Source: Bubalus kerabau (Eukaryota; Chordata; Mammalia; Artiodactyla; Bovidae). Taken from it: DNA of 64,000 nucleotides. Below are positions 44,010 through 55,506 of this stretch, piece after piece. The stretch's first letter is position 1, and each line of letters opens with the position of its first letter. The position numbers and the translations under genes are program-made. The notes under the pieces were generated by a model. That model was not told where the DNA came from and searched no databases. It saw only the letters and a list, made by a program, of their open reading frames with translations. The DNA lies in contig NC_073634.1 of the NCBI RefSeq assembly GCF_029407905.1, positions 22,829,501-22,893,500 on the forward strand, written 5' to 3'.

Positions 44010-45830
44010 AATAAGTTATATTGAGATGTCCTTTGTATTCAGTAAAATGCACACATTTAAAGTGTACAGTTCAATAAATTTTGATTGATGTATGCAACGG
44101 TAACAACCACTCCAATCAAGATACAGAATACTTCTTATTACTCTCCAAGTTCTTTGTTCCTTTGCCATAAATCCCTGTCAATCTTGGCTCCTGGCAACCA
44201 TTGATCTGCTTTCTGTTGCTATTGATTAGTTTTGCCTGTTCTAGATTATCGAGGAATCTTACACTGTGTATCTTTTGTTGGCATATTTTTGAGATTCATC
44301 CATTTTGTTGTGTATATCAACTTTATTGTTGAGCAGAATTCCATTGTATGTATATTCTGCAGTTCGTTTATCCATTTTCCAGTTTGTAGACATTCTGATT
44401 GTTTATAGTTTTTAGCTATTATGAGTGAAGTTGCTTTAATGATTCATGTTCAAATTTTTGTGGAGTCATACATTTTCATTTCTCTCGGATCAATACCTAG
44501 CAGTGGAATTGCTGGATCATATAGGAAGTTCATATGTTGAGCTTTATAACTGATATTCTATTTTCCGAAGTGGTTGTTCCATTTTGCAGGCCCAGCAATG
44601 ATATCTGAGAGTTCTAGTAGCCTCAAATTCTCACCAAACTTGATGGTGTCAGTCTTTATTTTTAGATAATTCAGTGGTGTGTATAGGTTTAAATATACAT
44701 TTTCCTGATGATAAAAGATGTTGAGCATTATTTCATGCATTTATTGGACACCTGTATATCTTCTTTTGTGAAGTGTCTGTTGTTAAAATCTTCTTAATAT
44801 TTTTTTGTTTTCTTCCTGCCAAATTGTAAGAGTTATTTAAATTTTCTTGACATGAGACCTTTATTATGTATGGGCTTCCCTGATAGCTCAGTTGGTAAGG
44901 AATTCACCTGCAACACAGGAGACCCTAGTTCAATTTCTGGGTTGGGAAGCTCCTCTAGAGAAGGGATGGGCTACCCACCTCAGTATTCCTGGGCTTCCCT
45001 GTGGCTCAGCTGGTAAATAACGCATCTGCAATGTGGGAGACCTGGGTTCGATCCCTGGGTTGGGAAAATCCCCTGGAAAACGGAAAGGTTACTCACTCCA
45101 GTATTCTGGCCTGGAGAATTCCAAGAACAATACAGTCTGTGAGTCAGACTCATGGATCGCAAAGAGTTAGACAGGACTGAGTGACTTTCACTTGCACTTT
45201 CATTAGGTATGTGTGTGATAAATATTTTCTACCAGTCTGTGGATTGTCTTTATTCTTTAATGATATCTTTGGACTAGGAGTTTTAAATTTTAAATTTAAG
45301 TTTAATTTATAATTTCATCTTTTATGTTTTGTACTTATTTGCTCTATCTAAAAATATTTTACCTATCCCATGGTCACAAAGATTTCCTCTCATGTATTTT
45401 TCTAGATCAATTTCAAGTTAATTTTTTGTGTATGATGTGAGGTGAGGGCCAAGGTTTATTTTTATTTTTTAAATGTGGTATCTGAGTTTTCTAGAACTAT
45501 TCTAGAAACATTATCTTTTACTAATTGAATTACCTTTGCACTTCTGTTGAAAATCAGCTATGTCTGGTTCTATTTTTGAATTGTCTATTCTGTTCCATTT
45601 ATTTATATACCTATGTAAATGCCATACTGTCTCCATTTCTATAGCTTTACAGACAGTCTCAAATTCAAATAGTTTAAGTTTTCCAAGTTTGTGATTCCCT
45701 TTCAAAATTTCTTTGACTATTCTAGGTCCTTTATATTATATCATTGTTTTAAAAATAGCCTGTTAATTTCTTTAAAAAGCTTCCTAGGATTTGATTGGAA
45801 TTACATTGGACATATAGATCAATTCAGGGG
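44010..45830 (-). mobile_element. Old L1, 3' UTR and ORF2 C-terminal part, minus strand
   Basis: 'gtacagttcaataaatttt', 'agcagtggaattgctggat' and 'ctgtagtttacag'-like words up to 'gattggaattacattggac' near 45790 follow antisense L1 from 3' UTR into ORF2 after RT. A Bov-tA interrupts it at 44873. It meets an oppositely oriented L1 segment near 45850. Confidence 0.8.
44873..45202 (+). mobile_element. Bov-tA SINE with duplicated tRNA unit, plus strand
   Basis: A first partial unit (from 'gggcttccctgatagctca') is followed by a complete one (from 'gggcttccctgtggctcag', 44991). The tail is 'gtgactttcacttgcactt'. 'attatgtatg'/'attaggtatg' flanks it. Confidence 0.92.
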
Positions 45831-46840
45831 AAGCTGACCTATGTCCAATACTTTTTGAAGAACTGAAATCTTAGCAAGCATATTTTCTGATCACAATGGA
45901 AATAAATTATAGATAAATAAAATAAAAATATGACTTGAGGATTCCCACATTTTTTGAAATTTTGTAAAACACATTCATATAAGCCATGGGTCAAAGAAGA
46001 AATCACAAGGGAAATTTGAAAATATTTACACTGAATGATGACACACACACACACAACATATAAAACTGTATAGAAGTGTTTAAAGGGATACAGCTCTATA
46101 TGCTTACATGAGACAGAATAAGCTTTAAAACCAATAATTTAAGTTTCCTACTCAAGAAGCTAAATTAAGCCCTAACTAAATAGAAGAAAGGAAAAATAAG
46201 GAGCAGAAATCAATGAAATAGAAAACAGAAAAGCAGTAGAGAAGTCCCCCTCACTCCCAATTCTATCACTCAGTCTGGGGGAGTTCAGTGTCACATTGTT
46301 AAGAGGCCCAGGTGGTGAAGAACTGAAGGTATACTTCCAGATGACTGAAGCCCTAGTCAATGTCTTTACTAAAACCTCATACTATGGTCTGAGACAAAAC
46401 TACCAGTTAAGCTACTCCCAGATTCCTAACCCACAGTGACTGAGATAATAAATATTTGTTCTTTGAAGATGCTTTTAAAAATAGAGAACATTAATAAAAT
46501 CAGTGCTGTCTTTTTTGGAACACCTACCTAGACTGATCAAGAAAAAAAGGGAAAAGATTCAAATTATCAACCTGAGGAATTATATGACATCAGTAGGTAT
46601 CCCACAGAAATTAAAAAGATAAAAGAATATTATACACTGTTGCATATTACTTTATAACAAAAAAATTGAAAAACCTAGGTGAAATAGACAAATATTTTGA
46701 AAGGCATAAATGACAAAAACTGGCATAGAAAGAAATTGAAAATCTGAATACCCCTAATTCTTTTAACAACATTAAATCTGAAACTTAAAAACTTTCTTCA
46801 AAGAAATTTCCAGGCCTGGGTGGCTTCAATGGTAAATTCT

Positions 46841-47120
46841 GCTGCTGCTGCTGCTGCTAAGTCATGTCAGTCGTGTCCGACTCTGTGCGACCCCATAGAC
46901 AGCAGCCCACCAGGCTCCCCCGTCCCTGGGATTCTCCAGGCAACAACACTGGGGTGGGTTGCCATTTCCTTCTCCAATGCATGAAAAATGAAAAGTGAAA
47001 GTGAAGTCGCTCAGTCGTGTCTGACTCTCAGCGACCCCATGGACTGCAGCCTACCAGGCTCCTCCGTCCGTGGGATTTTCCAGGCAAGACTACTGGAGTG
47101 GGGTGCCATTGCCTTCTCCG
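46841..47120 (-). mobile_element. BOV-A2 SINE, minus strand, two complete units
   Basis: (GCT)n start, first unit to 'ccttctccaatgcatgaaa', linker 'gaaaagtgaaagtgaagtc', second unit to 'ccattgccttctccg'. A perfect 15-bp duplication TCAATGGTAAATTCT (46826-46840, 47121-47135) flanks it. It lies within the old L1. Confidence 0.96.
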
Positions 47121-47254
47121 TCAATGGTAAATTCTAGCATATGTTTAAAGAAGAAATAATATCAAACTTATACAAAGTATTTCAGAAAACAGAGCAAGAG
47201 AGAAGTATTACCCTGATACTAAAATCAGAGCAAGATAATATATACCGATCAGCC

Positions 47255-48357
47255 AGTCAGTTCAGTTGTTCAGTGGTGTCCGACTGTTTGCAGCCCCATG
47301 GACTGCAGCACGCCAGGCCTCCCTGTCCATCACCAACTCCTGGAGTTCACCCAGACCCACATCCATCGAGTCAGTGATGCCATCCAGCCATCTCATCCTC
47401 TGTCGTCCCCTTCTCCGCCTGCCCTCAATCCCTCCCAGCATCAGTCTTTTCCAATGAGTCAACTCTTCACATGAGGTGGCCAAAGTACTGGAGTTTCAGC
47501 TTCAGCATCATTCCTTCCAAAGAAATCCCAGGGCTGATATCCTTCAGAATGGACTGGTTGGATCTCCTTGCAGTCCAAGGGACTCTCAAGAGTCTTCTCC
47601 AACACCACAGTTCAAAAGCATCATTTCTTCAGCACTCAGCCTTCTTCACAGTCCAACTCTCACATCCATACATGACCACAGGAAAAACCATAGCTTTGAC
47701 TAGACGGACCTTTGTTGGCAAAGTAATGTTTCTGCTTTTGAATATGCTATCTAGGTTGGTCATAACTTTCCTTCCAAGGAGTAAGCGTCTTTTAATTTCA
47801 TGGCTGCAGTCACCATCTGCAGTGATTTTGGAGCCCCCAAAAATAAAGTCTGACATTCTTTCCACTGTTTCCCCATCTATTTGCCATGAAGTGATGGGAC
47901 CAGATGCCATGGTCTTCGTTTTCTGAATGTTGAGCTTTAAGCCAACTTTTTCACTCTCCACTTTCACTTTCATCAAGAGGCTTTTGAGTTCCTCTTCACT
48001 TTCTGCCATAAGAGTGGTGTCATCTGCATATCTGAGGGTATTGATATTTCTCCCGGCAATCTTGATTCCAGCTTGTGTTTCTTCCAGTCCAATGTTTCTC
48101 ATGGTGTACTCTGCATATAAGTTAAATAAGCAGGGTGATAATATACAGCCTTGACGTACTCCTTTTCCTATTTGGAACCAGTCTGTTGTTCCATGTCCAG
48201 TTCTAACTGTTGCTTCCTGACCTTCATAGAGGTTTCTCAAGAGGCAGGTAAGGTGGTCTGGTATTCCCATCTCTTTCAGAATCTTCCACAGTTTATTGTG
48301 ATTCACACAGTCAAAGGCTTTGGCATAGTCAATAAAGCAGAAATAGATGTTTTTCTG
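47255..48357 (-). mobile_element. BovB LINE copy F, 5'-truncated, minus strand
   Basis: It starts at 'cagttcagttgttcagtgg' and ends in the RT region ('gcagaaatagatgtttttc'). It lies inside the old L1. Part of the L1 target appears to be missing at the junction and a clear target duplication is not seen. Confidence 0.93.
47629..48306 (-). pseudogene. BovB RT fragment, 225 codons open
   Basis: Motif B RQGCILSP lies at residues 51-58 and YADD at 93-96. The motif A aspartate lies upstream of this frame. The following C-terminal part is in another frame (47262-47483). The copy looks young but is truncated. Confidence 0.88.
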
Positions 48358-49329
48358 TTAGTATATAAAAAGATAATACATCCTGACCAAATGAGAATTA
48401 TCTCAGGAAAGCAAGTTGGTTGCACTTAGAAAGTAATGAATGGAATACATTGTATCAAATAAAATCAAGGAGAAAAACTCTATGACCATCCTGATAAATG
48501 CAGAAAAAGTATTGGAGAAATTCAGTAACCATGCACATATATTTGTTAAGTTCCTTGGCAAACTAGGCGTAGAGGGAAAGTCCTCAATCCAATTAAGTGG
48601 CATCTACAGAAAATGATGAATGTTTACCCCCTAATACTGGGGATAAGGAAAGGATGTACATTCTCATCACTTCCATTCAGTATTGTAATGGAGATCTTTG
48701 CCAGCTCAATAAAGCAATAAAAAGATAATGAAGGCACACAGATTGGAAAGGAAAAAGTAAAGCTTTATTTGCAGATGACATTGAAAATATTGAACATATT
48801 GAAAATTTTGAAGAATCAACAATAAAAACTATTATAATAGGTGAATATATCAAGGTTGCAAGATGCAAATTAATATTAAAATTTTTTTTTCTATTCTGTA
48901 CACTAGCCCAATGAACAATTGCAAAATAAAACCTGAAAACAATGTAATTCACAGTTGTATCAAAAAACATAAAATACCCATAAATTTAAGAAAAATGTCT
49001 AAGACCTCTAAAATAAAAACTACTTTCCTATTACTGGACAAAATTTGAAAGCCCTAAATAAATAAACATCTATGTTCATGGGTCAAAAGACTCAATTTTA
49101 TAAATAGATCCAATTTCTCTGAATTATCTATAGATTCAGATTTTAAAATGAATCTATAGATTCAAGATCTTAGGAAGCTTTTAAAAAGAGATTGGTGGAT
49201 ATTTTAAAAACTTACAATGCTACAAAGCAAATGACCTAGAATAGATGCTGAAATCTAGAAATAGAAGCTAAAACTATAAAACTTCTACGTGTATTATAGA
49301 TCTCTCAATTCATTGTTATCATTTTTGTT

Positions 49330-50565
49330 TTGAACCACATGTTAACTTTTGAAGAATTTTTAAAATGTAAAAACCTGTTTTGTATTTAATTGTATCCTCA
49401 GCATTTCTGGAATTCTTTGTTCCTTTTGCAAATCTGCATTTCCTCCTGTTATCATTTTCCTTCAACCTGAAAAACTCGCTTTCATATTTATTGTAATTTG
49501 GATCTCTTGATCATAAATTCTCTCAACCTGCATTGAAAATGCCTTCATTTTATTTTTATTTTGAAAAATATTTTTGATGGATATAGAATCCTAGATTTAC
49601 TTTTTACCCGTCCTTTCAGTTCTTTAAAAAATGTCATTCAGTTGGCCATTTTGTTTCTGATATGAAGTCAGTGATTTTCTTATTTTTGTTCTTCTATATT
49701 AAATGTGTGTTTTTTCCCTCTGGCTACTTTTAAAGTTTTCTCTCTATTTCCAGCTTTCAACAATTTAAATGTGATGTACCTGAATGTGTTTTTCTTTGTG
49801 TTTATACTCTGAAAGCTGTATTGTGATCTAAAGGTTTATATTTTTCATTAAATTTTGAAACATTTTGGCCATTATGTCATAATTTCTATTTTTATGTCTC
49901 CAAATTCACTGATCTTTTCTAGTGTAATCTGCTTTTAATCTCATTCAGCAAATTTTTATTTCAGATAATTTATTTCTCAGCTCCAAAAATTCCATTTGAT
50001 TCTCTTTTATATCTTCAGTTTCTTTCTTTTGTTTGTATTTTCTTTGAAATCTTTGAACATATGTAGAGTATCACTTTAAAAATCTTTGTGAATTCCATCA
50101 CCTCTGTAATTACTATGTGTGTTTCTGCTGACTTACTCCCCCCACCATCCCTGTCATTCCCCAGCCCCCCTCTGACTACAGGTCCCATTTTCTTACTTCT
50201 TAGCAGGGCTAATAATTTTTTAAGAGGATTTTTTATTGGAGTGTTTTTGATTTACAATGTTGTGTAGGGCTAATAATTTTTGACAGGACACTGGACATTG
50301 TGATTGTCATGTTGTTAAGTGGATTTTGGTTTCTTCTTAAAAAATTGTTGAATTTTTTTGGACAGAGAATTAAGTTCTTTTAGATCATCTTGATTCTTTT
50401 GAGGTTTGTTTTTTTAGTGAAGGTCTGCAGTGGCTTCACCCTAATGTAATTTAGCCCTAATACTTCTGAGTCTCTTCTAACTGCCCTGCTTGTTCAGTGA
50501 GATTTCTCCACCACATCTGGTTAGAACTTGGATGACTCCCAGCCCTGTATGAGTTCTGGGAATTG
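49330..50565 (-). mobile_element. Old L1/HAL1-type ORF1 region, minus strand
   Basis: 'gatggatatagaatcctag', 'tttctgatatgaagtcagt', 'ccctctggctacttttaaa' and 'atttaaatgtgatgtacct' match the antisense order of the old L1 ORF1 region (compare 26450-26760 in the young L1). It may be the 5' part of the same L1 as 44010-49215. Confidence 0.7.
50205..50281 (-). mobile_element. Tiny (about 45-bp) L1 3'-end insertion with 16-bp target duplication
   Basis: AGGGCTAATAATTTTT occurs at 50205-50220 and 50266-50281. The 45 bases between them end in 'tgatttacaatgttgtgt', an L1 3'-end word in antisense. Confidence 0.85.
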
Positions 50566-50962
50566 TTCAGCATACAGCAACTCATTCGTTGTTCTTTCAC
50601 TGGCAGTTATTCTTCGCCCGGTTTTGTGGTGTCTTACGACACTTCACACAGAAATGGATATTTTGTCAAAGACTCAAGGGCCCACCTATGCAGATTTCTA
50701 GAGTTCTTTCTCTGTGTATGTCTCTCTGCTATCTGGTACTTTGACCTCCAAACTCTAATATTGTCTCTTTAATTCATTGAGATCCTGTGATCTACTTGAG
50801 CTTTGCTTTTATATACTCTAGTCTCCAGGTAGAAACCAGGGTTATTTTTAAGGATTTATTTAATTTGTTTCCTTCCTTTCTCAAATCAAGTCCTGGGTGG
50901 TCTGCAGCCCATGTTTGAAAAGAATTGTTTCATATATTTTGTCCTTAAAAAAAGTGGCTTAC
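50566..50962. other. Unassigned stretch
   Basis: May still contain degraded L1 5' sequence; nothing firm is seen. Confidence 0.35.
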
Positions 50963-51048
50963 ATTGGGAAGGCGAGTACCAGTTACTATATCATGTACTA
51001 GAAGTATTTTATATTGGGAAGGCAAGTATCAGTTACTATATCATGTAC
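50963..51048 (+). repeat. Local tandem duplication (about 50 bp), partly diverged
   Basis: 'attgggaaggcgagtacca' with 'gttactatatcatgtacta' recurs as 'attgggaaggcaagtatca' with the same continuation about 51 bp later. The second copy was the target of a BOV-A2. Confidence 0.9.
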
Positions 51049-51182
51049 CGCTGCTGCTGCTGCTAAGTCGCTTCAGTCGTGTCTGATTCTGTGCAACCCC
51101 TGAGACGGCAGCCCACCAGGCTCCCCCGTCCCTGGGATTCTCCAGGCAAGAACACTGGAGTGGGTTGCCATTTCCTTCTCCA
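51049..51182 (-). mobile_element. BOV-A2 SINE, minus strand, single unit
   Basis: It runs from 'cgctgctgctgctgctaag' to 'gccatttccttctcca', with the duplication ATATCATGTAC at 51038-51048 and 51183-51193. Confidence 0.95.
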
Positions 51183-51193
51183 ATATCATGTAC

Positions 51194-51975
51194 TAGAAGT
51201 ATAAAATTGAATCTGAAGATAATGGAATAATCCTTTTCCATTAGTCTTTGTAGGCATATACAGTTTTATTTGAAGACTGGTTAACTGAAAAAAAAAATCC
51301 TTTTAGCTTAATTTTTAGAAATTTAGAATTTCTAATAAGAAAAACTAGACTCTTAGAGATGAATTAATTTCATATGTCCTTTGCCCACTGAACAGGACAC
51401 CAAAATGATTTGGAGGAAACTTGGCTTTATTTTCTCTGAACAAATATCAAAATATCCTTCATTTTCTCACCCACTCTGTTCTTGTCTACAGAATATAAAT
51501 TCAAAACAGATGGGGGAGAGACACATCAGATCAGAGGCACTGTACTGCTCTGGACACCAATTACGGTACACAAAATGTGTCACATGCCTTTTCACAGAGC
51601 TACTAGAATGTGGTATGTAGAAAGGTCTCTTATTGCTATCTTGGCTTTGCATTGTGGTTTTATGTTTTAAGCTATGACTTAGGAAATGCCACAGTACCTG
51701 GCTGACAAAGCAGTTGACATAAAGGCGCTAACCATGTGCTGGCAGATGGCCTGGTCTGCTAGCTGGCTTCTGAGAAATGATAAACACACAGGCCTCACAG
51801 ACAGATCATCACTATCTCAAGCCTCTAAAAGTTCTGGAATCAGAGTCTATAGCAAGTTCATTACGCTCTGTTTTCACTGGAAATGGACCAAAGAAATGGC
51901 CAGAAGCTCTTTCTGTGTCTGATATCCATCACACAATGCAACATTGTTTGTCAAGCTGTTGGGTTCTTTAGCTGG
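51194..51975. other. Unassigned stretch, no gene seen
   Basis: Overlapping short frames near 51381-51971 have no recognised family. Confidence 0.4.
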
Positions 51976-51977
51976 GT

Positions 51978-52061
51978 GAGGCCTGGTGGGCTGCTGTCTA
52001 TGGGGTTGCACAGAGTCCGACACAACTGAAGCGACTCAGCAGCAGCAGCAGTAGCAGCAGC
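51978..52061 (+). mobile_element. BOV-A2 SINE, 5'-truncated, with imperfect (AGC)n tail
   Basis: 'ggtgggctgctgtctatgg' to 'gaagcgactcagcagcagc', with a single interruption (AGT) in the AGC tail. Confidence 0.9.
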
Positions 52062-52410
52062 ATACCTATTTACTTTAATATAGATGTGCTATAGATGTAT
52101 AAATTATATTTACAATGTTCATATATAGATGAAACTAATGAAAGCTAGTTTCTCAATTCCCTCATCTGTAATACAGGGATATTAATTTCCATTGTAAAGG
52201 GTAGAAGCATGTAATGAATTAATACATGCAAATAACTTAGTGCCTGGTACATAATGCCTCAGCTTAAAATGTTTTTTTATGCAGTAATATTATATATTAT
52301 AGATACAATAATCTTGCTTTTTGAATATCCCAGGACTTATTCCATAGGGTATGCTATGAGCTTGTCCCTCCCCTCTGGCCTTGTTTTATCTTTTTTGTGG
52401 TATTTATATG
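52062..52410. other. Unassigned AT-rich stretch
   Basis: 'gtaatacagggatattaat' near 52170 is faintly MIR-like. Nothing firm. Confidence 0.4.
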
Positions 52411-52419
52411 TATAGTCTG

Positions 52420-52622
52420 GACTTCCCTAGTGGCTCAGAAGATGAAGAATCTGGCTGTAAGGCAGGAGACCTGGGTTTGATTCCTGGGTCAGGAAGATCC
52501 TCTGGAGAAGGGAATGGCTACTCTCTCCAGTATTCTTGCCTGGAGAAGTCCATGGATAGATGAGCCTGGTGGGCTACATCCATGGGGTTGCAGAGTCGGA
52601 CGTGACTGAGTGACTAACACCC
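52420..52622 (+). mobile_element. Bov-tA SINE, plus strand
   Basis: It runs from 'gacttccctagtggctcag' to 'cggacgtgactgagtgact'. Confidence 0.94.
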
Positions 52623-52755
52623 ATAACACACATGTGTATATTCTATTTAGCAAATATTTTAGGAAACACATTTTGATGGTTGAGGTAACAAATCTGAGTA
52701 TTAATATCTACCTGCTAAAACCAAGAAGAGAACCAAGGTAAGAAAATTCAAGTTA

Positions 52756-52909
52756 GGGGACTTCCTTGGTGGTCCAATGGCTAAGACTCTGCATTCCCAA
52801 TGAAGGAGGTCCGGGTTTGATTCCTGGTCAGGGAACGAGATCCCATATGCTGCAACTAAAACCCTGGGGCAGTCAAATAAATAAATAAATAAATATTTTT
52901 AAAAAGAAG
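52756..52909 (+). mobile_element. CHR-1-type SINE, plus strand
   Basis: 'gacttccttggtggtccaat', 'gggtttgattcctggtcag' and an (AAAT)n tail. A perfect 14-bp duplication GAAAATTCAAGTTA lies at 52742-52755 and 52910-52923. Confidence 0.93.
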
Positions 52910-52923
52910 GAAAATTCAAGTTA

Positions 52924-53627
52924 AATTGTGGTCATTCATAGGTGTCATATGGATAAGACTTGTAGGCCCAGTTCTTCTGTCTGAAATGTGGATCTGGGTG
53001 TGACAGAGAGGAATAGGATTGTAAAATGTTGAATGGGAAAGGTATAAAAAGTTGAAAGTCATCACAGAATCCACCCAGTTCATTTTAAACAGAAAGAACT
53101 GAGAAACTTACTGCTATCTGTGGCGATCATTTATTTATTGACTCTGAGGCCCAGACCCACAACCTTATACTCTGTCCTGTGCAGCTGAAGTTAGAATTCT
53201 GCCAAACACATATCAGACTCTCTTGCCAGTTGACTTCCTGTTGCATCATAAGACTTCCTGTTTATCATAAGACTGAAAGGGAGGGCAGAGGAATAAAGGT
53301 TTCCTTCTTGTTTTTATTTAGTCTTGTCAGTGTTGACTTGACTTTGGATGTTTACTATTGCCTTTGGCTTCTTCTAGCTTTGGCAGAACCAGCTGTATCT
53401 CACCTGCTCAGAGATACAGTTGGTAGCCAGATGTTGCCCCTTTCCCAGGATCATGGACATCCTTCTCTGAGATTTTCAGGTTTTTATCATCAGCTGGGAA
53501 ATATTGTCTCCTCAGAGGGCTAAGCCCTAGCCAGCTTAACGACTATCCCTCTTCTGAGTTTCTAGGTTTTGATAATCCCAACCACTTCCTTTTTTTTTTT
53601 TTTTTCCCCTTCACCTAATCACACGGA
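52924..53627. other. Unassigned stretch with a T17 run
   Basis: A T run lies at about 53590-53606 before BovB. The plus frame 53179-53523 (114 codons) has no recognised domain and no splice context. Confidence 0.4.
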
Positions 53628-53914
53628 AATCAGTCCTGAATATTCATTGGAAGGACTGATGCTGAAGCTGAAACTCCAATACTTTGGCCACCTGATGCAA
53701 AGAACCAACTCATTGGAAAAGACCCTGATGCTGGGAAAGATTGAAGGCTGGAGGAGAAGGGGACAACAGAGTATGAGATGGTTGGGTAGCATCATCGACT
53801 CAATGGACATGAATTTGAGCAAGCTCTGGGAGTTGGTGATGGACAGGGAGGCCTGGCATCCATGGGGTCACAAAGAGTTGGACACGACTGAGCGACTGAA
53901 CTGAACTGAATCAG
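53628..53914 (+). mobile_element. BovB LINE copy G, 3' end only, plus strand
   Basis: It starts at 'cctgaatattcattggaag' and ends at the 3' terminus 'gcgactgaactgaactgaa'. The encoded piece is the extreme C-terminus ('MLKLKLQYFGHLM'). Confidence 0.94.
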
Positions 53915-54374
53915 TTCAGCATTGTAGATTCTTCCTTTCATTATCATCTTTAGGTTATCTTTAGTTTTTTCTTTTTTTCTTTCATTCCTCCAATGCCTGT
54001 GAAACCAATTCCCTATATTAAACCCTTTCTGTTTAAATATTTGGTGTAATTTCCCTTTCTTCCTTCCTCCTCCCCCTTTCTTCTTTCATTCCTTCCTTCG
54101 ACGAATAGAATGTTTCTAATAAGAACGGTCCTATCAAACAGAACAAATGATGGAGTTCTTGTATTGATTTTTTTATCACCTTGGCCTTGAACACAGTGCT
54201 AAGTTCCTTTCCAAGGAAAAACATGGTTGGCCCTTGAATAGCATGAGTTTGAACTTTGAACTACATGGCTCCACTTACATGTGGATTTTTTCAATAGTAA
54301 GTGCTACCATACTACATGGTTCCTGGTTGGTTGAATCTGTGGATGCGGTACTGCAGCTTATGAAGGAACCTTGG
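53915..54374. other. Unassigned stretch, T- and pyrimidine-rich in part
   Basis: Pyrimidine-rich (CTTCC/CTTT) around 53960-54100. No gene is seen. Confidence 0.4.
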
Positions 54375-54377
54375 GTG

Positions 54378-54596
54378 TGGTGGTAGCGGTGGTTTAGTTG
54401 CCAAGCCGTGTCCAATTCTTGTGACCCCCATGGACTGTAGCCTGCCAGGCTTTTTTGTCCACGGGATTTCCCAGGCAAGAATACTGGAGTGGGTTGTCAT
54501 TTCCTTCTCCAAGGGATCTTCCTGACCCAGGGATTGAATCCATATCTCCTGTGTCTCCTGCATTGGAAGGCAGATTCTTTACCACTGAGCCACCTA
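54378..54596 (-). mobile_element. Bov-tA SINE, minus strand
   Basis: 'ggtggtttagttgccaagc' to 'accactgagccacct', with the typical 'aagggatcttcctgaccca'. Confidence 0.93.
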
Positions 54597-54599
54597 ATT

Positions 54600-55380
54600 T
54601 TCAAATATCACTGAGAGCCAAATCCAAAATTTAATTGTGTGTATTGCAAAATTACAATGCAAATCACAGACTTGCCACATTTCTTACGTGAAAATTAGGA
54701 ACTTGATTGGGAAGGAGTGGGACTCTGAGATTTGGAATGAAAACAATCTGGGTGGACTCAGAGAAAGTTGAAATTTCTGAATTCTTCTCAAATGTCACTG
54801 AAACTTCCTTTCTGGCAAAATGAGCTCCTCCTCCCAAGTCTGAGATGGTCTCTCCCTTCCCTAAAAACTCTATTTAATCTCAACTGACCCTGTTGTCCCA
54901 CGAGAATATTTTATTCTGCCAGTTCCATCCAGCCTCAGTTTTCATGGCCCCTAGGTACGTAGCTAGAGTCAGATCCCACCATGTACGGGAGTACAAATGT
55001 AACTCTGACCTGTGAAGAGAGAGTATATATTCTAAAAGAATAGCATGATTTAGTTAATTTATATCATGTGAAACCTGGGGAGTATGGAGCATGCGTGGGA
55101 ATAAATTCCAAGTGTCTCAGTCTGAGGAGAATGGAATATAATGTGACGTCAGGCTGAATTTGTTGGTATTGGTGCATTCACCAGAGCTTCTGGATTTAGT
55201 GTGTTAGCTTAACGAGCTTAAGGTGGTTCTGAAAGTGTGCTTGCTTGGTCACCTGAAACTTGAATTAAATAGTGACCTACATTCTGATATGTCAGAACTT
55301 CTGTGATGTAATGTAGAATGGGGTCAACAAATTAAGGTCCATGAATCAAATCTGCAAGCTAAGAATGGTTTTTACACTAT
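54600..55380. other. Unassigned stretch, no gene seen
   Basis: No repeat family recognised. Confidence 0.4.
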
Positions 55381-55506
55381 CAGTTCAGTTCAGTCGCTCA
55401 GTTGTGTCTGACTCTTTGCAACCCCATGGACTGCAGCACACCAGGCTTCCCTGTCCATCACCAGCTCCTGGAACTTGCTCAAACTCATGTCCATCGAGTC
55501 AGTGAG
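55381..55506 (-). mobile_element. BovB LINE copy H, extreme 3' end, minus strand
   Basis: 'cagttcagttcagtcgctc' to 'catgtccatcgagtcagtg': only about 125 bp. A GA-rich run follows at 55516-55560. Confidence 0.93.

Larger units (their letters stand above)
45850..49215 (+). mobile_element. Old L1, ORF2 endonuclease end to past RT, plus strand (inverted relative to neighbours)
   Basis: From left: endonuclease end ('tattttctgatcacaatgg', 45883), linker ('catgggtcaaagaagaaat', about 45986), pre-RT ('ggcctgggtggcttcaatg', 46813), RT with 'ctttatttgcagatgacat' (about 48763), and the post-RT region ending 'tgttcatgggtcaaaagac' (about 49073). It is interrupted by a BOV-A2 (46841) and BovB copy F. It shows many stops. 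Confidence 0.85.

Noticed and set aside
53179..53523. Plus frame of 114 codons
   Set aside because: No recognised domain, no splice sites or repeat origin supporting it.
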